From assembly GCA_964347035.1 (NCBI GenBank), contig CAYFXE010000003.1:59460-123459 (forward strand): a stretch of DNA of 64,000 bases, given 5' to 3'. Shown here piece by piece: positions 58,418-64,000 of the stretch; positions within the stretch are counted from its first letter, which is position 1; each line of letters starts with the position of its first letter. The position numbers and the translations under genes are program-made. The notes beneath the pieces were generated by a model, which saw nothing but the letters and a program-made list of their open reading frames with translations, ran no database searches and had not been told where the DNA came from. The DNA is from CAYFXE01 sp964347035 (GTDB lineage Bacteria; Acidobacteriota; Aminicenantia; Aminicenantales; Aminicenantaceae).

Positions 58418-58840
58418 ATGATCATCCAAGTGAAACGAATCCACGAATCAGCCAAACTCCCCCGGTACAGCCACAAGGGCGATGCTGGATTGGATCTTTT
58501 CTCCTCGATCGATTGTGTTCTCGAGGGGAGGAGCGTGAAACCCGTCCCGACCGGTATCCAGATCGCCATCCCTGAGGGATTTGTGGGTCTGATCTGGGAT
58601 AAGAGCGGCCTCTCTCTACAGGGAGTTCACCGGCTGGCAGGAGTCATCGATTCTGGTTACAGAGGAGAAGTTAAGGTGGTCATGGTCAACCTTGCTCGTG
58701 AGACCTTTTCCATCAAGAAGGGCATGAAAATCGCCCAGATACTCATCCAGCCCATCACGAAGGTCAAGGTTCAAGAAGTCAAAACACTCGAGGAAACAGA
58801 CCGGGGCGAAGGCGGTTTCGGCAGTACGGGAAAGTATTAA
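58418..58840 (+). CDS. dut: dUTP diphosphatase
   Basis: The 140-residue product carries the dUTPase trimer motifs: GDAGLDLFSS, SGLSLQGVHRLAGVIDSGYR (motif with catalytic aspartate), VVMVNLARETF and the C-terminal GEGGFGSTG arm. It removes dUTP and supplies dUMP. Placement after nrdD and nrdG is common in nucleotide-metabolism operons. Start is ATG 58418, three bases after the nrdG stop. Confidence 0.95.
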   Translation: MIIQVKRIHESAKLPRYSHKGDAGLDLFSSIDCVLEGRSVKPVPTGIQIAIPEGFVGLIWDKSGLSLQGVHRLAGVIDSGYRGEVKVVMVNLARETFSIKKGMKIAQILIQPITKVKVQEVKTLEETDRGEGGFGSTGKY

Positions 58841-59050
58841 AAAGCATATTCTCCACCCACCTTTATGCGGCTCAAACAGATTGGGGCTCGTCCTCATGAA
58901 GCATGTCCAGACATGACTTATTTTAACCAGGTAAACGATGACATTCCTGCTTTTCTTTGTTGACTTTTCTGCATCATTCTGTTATTCGGATTGTTGCTCG
59001 TGGAGTGTTGGATTCAAGCTTTATAACGGAATAAAAGGATGATCAAAATA

Positions 59051-59200
59051 ATGATTGGTGTAGTTGTCGGTGGAGTGGCGGGTTTTCTTGTCTACCGATT
59101 TATCGGATGTCGATCAGGCTCCTGCCGGATCATCGGAAATCCTTACCTCTCCACCATCTACTGGGCAATTCTCGGAGCGCTCGTGGCCAATATTTTCTGA
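59051..59200 (+). CDS. DUF6132-family membrane microprotein
   Basis: From ATG 59051 the product is 49 residues. It has a hydrophobic N-terminal helix (VVGGVAGFLVYRFIG) followed by CRSGSCRIIGNPYLSTIYW and a second helix, which is the pattern of DUF6132 small membrane proteins with two closely spaced cysteines. An in-frame ATG at 59039 has its AAGG too close. The rest of the 58841-59268 gap holds no other convincing gene. Function unknown. Confidence 0.75.
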   Translation: MIGVVVGGVAGFLVYRFIGCRSGSCRIIGNPYLSTIYWAILGALVANIF

Positions 59201-59268
59201 GTCCCTCTTTAATTTTCCCCTAATGTCTTTAGCTCGCCATTTATCTCAGCCTTGTTTATAATAAATCC

Positions 59269-60027
59269 ATGACACAGGCAGGACAGAGTCGGACTTCGGA
59301 TATCAAGCGGAATGTATCAGTCGTTCTTGTTAGACCTGAAAGACCTGAAAATATAGGGCTCGTAGCCAGATGCATGAAGAACACTGGATTCCAAGAATTG
59401 CGTTTGGTAGGGGTAAGGTCGTTGGCAAGGCGGACTTACACCATCGCCGTCCATGCCGAAGAGGTCCTCAAAAGAGCTCAGTTTTATGATGATCTGCCTC
59501 TGGCCGTCAAAGACCTTCAGCTAGTCTTCGCAGCCACCTCAAAAAGAAGAAAAAATTATGGGCTGTTGACCATGGAGGAGGCTAAACACAAAATGTGCCA
59601 GGCGTTGCCCTCAGCCCGAATCGGACTCATTTTCGGGTGTGAACGAACCGGGTTGACTTCTGAGGAACTTAGGCATGCCAATTTTGTTTTCACGATCCCC
59701 CAAGCTTCGAGACAGCCCTCCTACAATCTCTCTTCAGCCGTACTGCTTGTCTTGTTTCATATCTTCATGCACACGAAACAGGCCAAGGATGAGGAAACGG
59801 CGGCAGAGTTATTGACACGGAAAGAGCAGGATGATTGTATCCAACTCATTTTAGAAAAATTGGAAGAAAAAAAGTTTATCCACAGGACGAATAGACTTCA
59901 TATGACAGAAAGGATCTGTGATCTCATCGGCAGGTTGAGTCTGACCTCGAAAGATAGAAATCTCTTGTTGGCCCTTTTTTCTAAAGGAATTGATGATCGT
60001 TTGTATTCTCAGTCGGGTGAAGATTAG
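59269..60027 (+). CDS. trmJ: tRNA/rRNA methyltransferase of the SpoU family (TrmJ-like)
   Basis: The 252-residue protein has the SPOUT pattern: VVLVRPERPENIGLVARCMK, GLIFGCERTGLTSEEL and the knot region IPQASRQPSYNLSSAVLLVL, then a C-terminal helical extension. TrmJ methylates the 2'-O position of nucleoside 32 of tRNA; the specific target here is inferred from family membership. It lies 68 bases after the DUF6132 gene. Confidence 0.9.
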   Translation: MTQAGQSRTSDIKRNVSVVLVRPERPENIGLVARCMKNTGFQELRLVGVRSLARRTYTIAVHAEEVLKRAQFYDDLPLAVKDLQLVFAATSKRRKNYGLLTMEEAKHKMCQALPSARIGLIFGCERTGLTSEELRHANFVFTIPQASRQPSYNLSSAVLLVLFHIFMHTKQAKDEETAAELLTRKEQDDCIQLILEKLEEKKFIHRTNRLHMTERICDLIGRLSLTSKDRNLLLALFSKGIDDRLYSQSGED

Positions 60028-60142
60028 AAGAGCTGGCCTAAGATCATAGGTCGTGCTGAAACTAGACGGGTCATTAGTAAGATATAATGACTAGGCGAGA
60101 TTGGAAAATGAGACGAGTGCCCAAATTTTGAGGAGATGCACT

Positions 60143-60547
60143 ATGAAAAATTTCTTAAAGGTAACGTTCCCTGGGGGAATGCGGGTTAATGCCGAGTATA
60201 AAGGATTCACCATCCAGGCCGATCAACCCGTCTATGCGGGGGGTGAAGGTTCGGCACCAGCTCCGTTTGATCTCTTCCTGGTCTCCCTCGCCACCTGCGC
60301 GGGCTATTATATGCTGGCGTTCTGTCAGAAGCGGGAAATCCCCACCGAGAAGGCATCTGTTTTGATGAGCACGGAGAAAAATCCAGAGAGCAAGATGATC
60401 GAGAAGATCTCTCTCCAGCTCCAGCTTCCTCCTGAGTTTCCAGAAAAGTACGTGAAAGCGATCATCCGCTCGGTGGAAGCCTGTTCGGTGAAGGCGCATA
60501 TTCAGAAGGCTCCCTCTTTTGAGACGGTAGTCAACTTCGGAGACTAA
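60143..60547 (+). CDS. OsmC-like peroxiredoxin-family protein
   Basis: From ATG 60143 (AGGAG upstream) the product is 134 residues with an OsmC fold. GSAPAPFDLFLVSLATCAGY holds the first peroxidatic-type cysteine, and VEACSVKAHIQKAP the second. OsmC/Ohr proteins reduce organic hydroperoxides with these two cysteines, although some relatives (YhfA-like) have other roles. An in-frame ATG at 60101 would add 14 residues that do not match the family. Confidence 0.87.
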   Translation: MKNFLKVTFPGGMRVNAEYKGFTIQADQPVYAGGEGSAPAPFDLFLVSLATCAGYYMLAFCQKREIPTEKASVLMSTEKNPESKMIEKISLQLQLPPEFPEKYVKAIIRSVEACSVKAHIQKAPSFETVVNFGD

Positions 60548-60700
60548 AATCTCCACCTCACATATACCTGATAATGAGCATTATGAACAGGTTATAGTGC
60601 GTTATTAGGGCTTGATTTTCAGAACTCACAGAAGAAAGGCGCCTTAGGCCAGAATCGACCTTTACCTTCCGCTAAAAAGGCAATAAACAGAGTGGTTTGA

Positions 60701-60722
60701 CCTCCGGATTATGAATCCGCTG
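60701..60722. other. tRNA anticodon-arm-like fragment (candidate attachment site)
   Basis: On the minus strand the sequence around 60701-60722 reads like a tRNA anticodon arm with a CAT anticodon (AGCGGATTCATAATCCGGAGG), though the outermost stem pair is mismatched. It ends about 10 bases from the stop of an integrase fragment. A remnant of a T-arm-like sequence is around 60640-60660. No full cloverleaf can be made, so it is not a functional tRNA; it looks like half of an att site. Confidence 0.5.
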
Positions 60723-60732
60723 TGTTAAATTT

Positions 60733-60933
60733 TCAATTTGCTGTAAACAAACCATTTAAAAGAAATCCTTCTTTCTGTGTGGACAATGAGGGGACAGAGT
60801 TCTGGGCTTCTCCTTCATTCTGAACCAAATTCCAAACAGCTCTTCTTTTCTGGTCTGAATTGGAGTGAGTATAGCGTTGTGTGACTACAACACTGTGGTG
60901 ACCTAGCAAATCCATTACTGTAATGAGGTAATT
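60733..60933 (-). pseudogene. C-terminal fragment of a tyrosine recombinase (integrase)
   Basis: About 66 codons match the end of a XerC/D-type tyrosine recombinase: LITVMDLLGHHSVVVTQRYT, containing the catalytic GHH histidine and the tyrosine nucleophile. The family's HTFA...R stretch, which should come just before, is missing; the reading frame runs on to 60996 without homology. It is a truncated, inactive integrase. Its position beside a tRNA-like fragment is the usual signature of an integrated element's end. Confidence 0.75.
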
Positions 60934-61031
60934 GCATCCCCGATTTCTATGTGGGGTTCCTTTTTTAAATGATGGGGCTGGGAATCCTAGTCCCATTCAC
61001 CTCAATTCCGCTTCCTAGATCAATGAATGGA

Positions 61032-61571
61032 TTATTCCCCCTCCTTCGGCTTAAGCTCCATGCCGAGTTGCATCATCCGACCCAGTTTATCTACATCTTC
61101 CCTCACCTCTACTATTATTCCATCTTCGAAGCTAAAAATCATAATCGAGCTATATTCTACCTTCTTACCTGTTGCAGGGATTCCTCGATATTCTCCTGTA
61201 TGAGTGGTTGTAGTAACAGTCCTAGCCATCACTTTATCACCTACTGCAATAATATCTTCAATATTTGAATTCCACTCTGAGAATGCATTAAAAAGCATTA
61301 CTAATAATTCACGTAATTCTTCGTTAGACATAGGAGCAGGACTATTGGAGGGATTGTACCAAAGGCAGTTTGGAGCAAGCGTCTCCATGAGACCCTCAAT
61401 ATTACCCTCGTCAAACAATTTAAACCCTTTACGCACAATCTCTTTATTCTGCTCCTCAACCTCTTTCTGGGCTTTCATCGCTTCAAGCTCTGCCATAGCT
61501 TCCTTGTCCTGGCAGCCGACCATAAAGCATAAAATCAGAGCCAGAGGTAGAATGATATAGGTTTTTTTCAT
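61032..61571 (-). CDS. SnoaL-like (NTF2-fold) lipoprotein
   Basis: The 179-residue product has a lipoprotein signal (ILCFMVGC) and, after a coiled-coil spacer of about 30 residues, a SnoaL/NTF2-like domain: VRKGFKLFDEGNIEGLMETL and then ARTVTTTTHTGEYRGIPATG, ending in FEDGIIVEVREDVDKLGRMM. It resembles polyketide-cyclase or ester-cyclase-like proteins, many of which have unknown function. It lies between the integrase fragment and a DUF362 gene and may be part of an accessory region. Confidence 0.85.
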   Translation of the reverse strand: MKKTYIILPLALILCFMVGCQDKEAMAELEAMKAQKEVEEQNKEIVRKGFKLFDEGNIEGLMETLAPNCLWYNPSNSPAPMSNEELRELLVMLFNAFSEWNSNIEDIIAVGDKVMARTVTTTTHTGEYRGIPATGKKVEYSSIMIFSFEDGIIVEVREDVDKLGRMMQLGMELKPKEGE

Positions 61572-61651
61572 TCCTTATCTCCTTTGTTGCTTGTGATAAA
61601 AATCTTGAAAAATGTATCTAATAAATACTTAACTCAACAATAAAAGCCAAT

Positions 61652-62599
61652 TTAAGTGGTGATTATTCCACATAAGTCGATTTTTTTTCTATTCAATTCT
61701 TCTAAATGCATGTTGCCTATCTCATCTTCATTGCCGTAATTGATATGTCTAATCATTCTAGGTTCTTTTCCAAACAATTTCGATGCGGCTGCATCAATGG
61801 CTACAATATCCGTAGAAATGAATAAAGTCTTCATCAACTTCAAGTCATTTCCACGTGCCCTTTGGGGTCCATTGCGTATAGTCACCCTGTAAGCGTCCAT
61901 TATATTGAGATCCGGTTTTTTAAAATGACAGAAATCGCTGATGCAACGGTGCAGATCTGTATTATGATAGGCCATTCGATCCCAGACAACTCCCATCTGG
62001 TTTTTCATCGCCAGTGTGAGAAGAGTGTAGGAATGATGTTTTAAAACAGGCACGTTGATGTACACATCGGATTCGAGAATTAGTTCATGAACCTTTGTTT
62101 TCTTTAATATTTTTGCATTCGGTATGCTGACTTCTTGGTAGTACTTTTCATGATTTCCTGGTGCAACCCATGCTCCGGCTCTACTCGCAGCCTCTTTGAT
62201 TCCGCTGTGTTTGTAGCAATCCGGTTCATGATCTATTGTATGATCAAAAACATAAATCCTTTTGGCTCCCGCCTGCTTGCAATGTTCGACAATCCTCTTT
62301 ACCAGTAAGGGATTTGTGTTTGCTCCTGTATCTGGGCCCCGGTTCCAGGCAATATTTGGCTTTACAACAACTGTCTGGCCCTTTCTAACAAATCGGGATA
62401 TGCCACCCATTGCCTGAATAGCATTATCAAAAAGCACATCAGGTTCTCCGTTCTTGATGGTAACCAGATCGGGTATGACTTCGGGATTTTGCAGGGCAAA
62501 GAGTCTATTCAAGGTTCCGCAGATAAGAGGACTTATGGTCGCTGCTGAAAATATCATGCCCTTTTTAACAAAATCCCTGCGATTGTATTTTTTAAACAT
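61652..62599 (-). CDS. DUF362-domain protein with Tat-like signal
   Basis: A 315-residue protein whose N-terminus (YNRRDFVKKGMIFSAATISP) has the twin-arginine motif. The DUF362 domain includes VVVKPNIAWNRGPDTGANTN, YINVPVLKHHSYTLLTLAMK and DIVAIDAAASKLFG. DUF362 proteins often go with iron-sulfur ferredoxin domains, but none is visible here. The export signal suggests a periplasmic protein; the role is unknown. It lies 80 bases before the SnoaL-like gene on the same strand. Confidence 0.87.
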   Translation of the reverse strand: MFKKYNRRDFVKKGMIFSAATISPLICGTLNRLFALQNPEVIPDLVTIKNGEPDVLFDNAIQAMGGISRFVRKGQTVVVKPNIAWNRGPDTGANTNPLLVKRIVEHCKQAGAKRIYVFDHTIDHEPDCYKHSGIKEAASRAGAWVAPGNHEKYYQEVSIPNAKILKKTKVHELILESDVYINVPVLKHHSYTLLTLAMKNQMGVVWDRMAYHNTDLHRCISDFCHFKKPDLNIMDAYRVTIRNGPQRARGNDLKLMKTLFISTDIVAIDAAASKLFGKEPRMIRHINYGNEDEIGNMHLEELNRKKIDLCGIITT

Positions 62600-62629
62600 T
62601 TTGGCCTTTTTTACTTCATATCCGTAAAC

Positions 62630-62737
62630 TTAAGTAAGACAGATGTCCAAAGCAGGCTTTGCCTCTTCAGCCTGCTGGCAGCCAAAAGTAAAACAAAGCA
62701 GAATGACCAAAGGAATAATAGTGAGTAGTTTTTTCAT
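62630..62737 (-). CDS. 35-residue lipoprotein fragment or micro-lipoprotein
   Basis: A GAGGAGGG site precedes ATG 62737; the product has a complete lipoprotein signal (MKKLLTIIPLVILLCFTFGC) and then only 15 more residues before TAA. Its signal closely resembles that of the SnoaL-like lipoprotein at 61032, so it is probably a truncated paralogue rather than a working gene, although a secreted micro-lipoprotein is possible. Confidence 0.5.
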   Translation of the reverse strand: MKKLLTIIPLVILLCFTFGCQQAEEAKPALDICLT

Positions 62738-62819
62738 TGTCCCTCCTCTTTTTATAAAATCGGATTTTATGAATCTAAAGCCTAATCCCGTAACCCAGCG
62801 ATCCTCCTACTAAAATCTT

Positions 62820-63653
62820 CTACTTCAGCGAAGACCGCATTTTCTGAATGGTTTCCTGGAGCTCCCTTTCAAGTAGTTGGAAGTCCCATCCCACAGTGAT
62901 CATCTGGTAACCGGCTTCGACCTTTGCCTTGACATCCTCTGGGCCGGCCCCGATCATGGCGATCACCCCCTTTTCTTTACATATCTTCAGGATCTTTTCT
63001 AGATCTTCGTTGGAAACGTGCACCGCCCATATCGCCCCGAGGCCCGGCGTTTCCACGATTTCCTGAGCGTTTTGTGCTCCTTCCTCTGACTCAATCATCG
63101 CCACAACAAACAGCTCGCCGTTGGGATCAAGGGGCCATGGCTCGCGGATTTCCTTGGGCACGTTCATCCCTGCTAGTGCAGATGTTTCGGCAGGCCGCAC
63201 TGCAGATATGATCTTTTCCAAATCCGCCCGAGACTCTACGAACGGGACACAGACTCCTACAGTAGGAGCTACCTTGAGGACCTCAGCGACCTCATAACGT
63301 GCATCCCATCCAGCACGGTGTCCTAGCTTGACCAAAACGGATGGTGCTGGTCTCGCCTCTCCTCGATACCGCTGGCTGAAATCGTTCACCCCGAGAACGA
63401 AGTGACGAAGCGCTCCGAAATCATGGACCTCGTGTTCAAGGTCCGCTAAGATAAAATCAAGGTCACTTGTGCCCAAGACTTTAGCTATACGCGGTGCAGC
63501 TATCGCGCCCGCCAGGATTCCTATGACAGGTTTGCCCTTTTCTAGCTTGGCAATTAATCGGTTTGCACGCTCGCCTGCAGATATTTGGACCGTGCATCCG
63601 ACTATCAACAAGGTCACTAATAACACTGGGCGTACCGAATTTTGTAATTTCAT
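62820..63653 (-). CDS. HpcH/HpaI-family aldolase with lipoprotein-type signal
   Basis: The 277-residue protein has a HpaI/citrate-lyase-like TIM barrel: FILADLEHEVHDFGALRHFV, then VLVKLGHRAGWDARYEVAEV, VGVCVPFVESRADLEKIISA and FVVAMIESEEGAQNAQEIVE with metal-ligand glutamates, close to 2-keto-3-deoxy acid aldolases. Unlike cytosolic relatives it begins with a signal ending LLIVGCTVQ, suggesting export and lipid attachment. Its substrate is unknown. It is in the minus-strand accessory tail. Confidence 0.85.
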   Translation of the reverse strand: MKLQNSVRPVLLVTLLIVGCTVQISAGERANRLIAKLEKGKPVIGILAGAIAAPRIAKVLGTSDLDFILADLEHEVHDFGALRHFVLGVNDFSQRYRGEARPAPSVLVKLGHRAGWDARYEVAEVLKVAPTVGVCVPFVESRADLEKIISAVRPAETSALAGMNVPKEIREPWPLDPNGELFVVAMIESEEGAQNAQEIVETPGLGAIWAVHVSNEDLEKILKICKEKGVIAMIGAGPEDVKAKVEAGYQMITVGWDFQLLERELQETIQKMRSSLK

Positions 63654-63792
63654 GTTATCTCCTTAAGGATAGAAATTTCTTTTTGGAGGGATCAACAATC
63701 CTCTCTCAATTTTTTCATGTAATGGAATTTTAAACAACATTAACACACAAAGCATATGTCTAGCAGCTGGACTTATCAAGCACTACGGAAAA

Positions 63793-63909
63793 TCACTGGC
63801 TTTTCAACTCCGCCAGCCTCTCCTTCGCATCATCAACCTCAGCGATCCCCGGATCAGCGTCCATCCAGAGGTCGAGGAATTTTACGTAATGCTCGATGGC
63901 TTTGGCTTT
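63793..63909 (-). pseudogene. C-terminal fragment of a TPR protein
   Basis: A 39-codon stretch in one frame (AIEHYVKFLDLWMDADPGIA, then EVDDAKERLAELK) ends at TGA 63793 and has a stop codon just upstream, so it is not a complete gene. It looks like the final TPR motif of a larger TPR protein (for example a TPR-containing kinase). Sequence from 63910 to 64000 shows nothing further. Confidence 0.5.
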
Positions 63910-64000
63910 TTATTTCTTTAACAAGTACCTCTTTATACCTTATTTTTGATTCCAGCTACACAAGATTCTCTTTTTCCATGCAAATCAAACAAGAAATTCC

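Noticed and set aside
60690..60722. A complete tRNA gene
   Set aside because: Only an anticodon-arm-like piece is present; acceptor and D arms cannot be formed.
1..64000. CRISPR array, rRNA operon, complete insertion sequence or intact prophage
   Set aside because: I saw no regularly spaced identical repeats, no rRNA sequence and no intact transposase; only a broken integrase.

Overview
The window is a metagenome-type scaffold of moderate GC content with four 10-base N runs. It carries chromosomal genes of an anaerobic, Gram-negative-type bacterium. Evidence for this is a class III (oxygen-sensitive) ribonucleotide reductase with its radical-SAM activase, an NADH/NADPH flavin and iron-sulfur oxidoreductase cluster, a secretin-based type II/IV pilus machine, an OmpP1/FadL outer-membrane porin and many lipoproteins. 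Gene content and style (peptidases M1, M64 and M20, DUF6600, DUF3467, DUF6132, DUF362, ester-cyclase lipoproteins) fit an Acidobacteriota-like or Candidatus Aminicenantes lineage. That placement is inference; there is no rRNA in the window.

Layout. 1-3.7 kb (minus): M50 protease, trpS, scpA, scpB and a truncated gamma-glutamyltransferase, tightly packed. 4.0-10.4 kb (minus): a four-gene redox operon of NuoE, a NuoF-GltD fusion, a HoxU/NuoG-N-like iron-sulfur protein and an FMN glutamate-synthase-like protein. It is preceded by a strong promoter and a roughly 420-base leader full of hairpins. 10.6-14.6 kb (plus): Lrp-type regulator, AdoMet decarboxylase and an M1 peptidase behind a near-perfect sigma-54 promoter. 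14.6-18.8 kb (minus): a PilS/PilR-like histidine kinase and sigma-54 activator. 19.4-26.9 kb (plus): GspF, GspE and PilM, N, O, P-like proteins plus a secretin with TPR and cohesin-like parts. Then come a CAT-anticodon tRNA, tilS and four pseudopilin-type genes (29.4-32.1 kb), facing a prepilin peptidase operon that includes an ABC exporter. 35.5-38.7 kb (minus): flavin reductase, double ferritin-like protein and a metallophosphoesterase interrupted by an assembly artefact. 39-44.4 kb: Memo-family protein, agmatinase, M64 and M20 peptidases, free-methionine-sulfoxide reductase. 44.8-54 kb: secreted and outer-membrane proteins, a second sigma-54 promoter before a DUF6600 protein with a long Ser/Arg tail, a frameshifted secreted protein and an amidase. 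54-60.5 kb: HAD hydrolase, YjbQ, nrdD-redoxin-nrdG-dut behind two NrdR-like boxes, a DUF6132 microprotein, a TrmJ/SpoU methyltransferase and an OsmC protein. 60.6-64 kb (minus): an accessory tail starting at a tRNA-like fragment next to a broken integrase, with lipoproteins, DUF362 and a secreted HpaI-type aldolase.

How it fits together. The redox operon looks like an electron-bifurcating NADH/NADPH enzyme with a glutamate-synthase-like partner, and its structured leader suggests RNA-level control. The kinase/sigma-54 activator pair and two sigma-54 promoters suggest a small envelope regulon. SpeH and agmatinase are two steps of polyamine synthesis. The most interesting unexplained items are the redox operon with its leader RNA, a possible small RNA at 45.8 kb, and the tRNA/integrase scar at 60.7 kb. 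The N runs and the foreign 155-base patch at 38.1 kb mean local structure near them should not be over-read.
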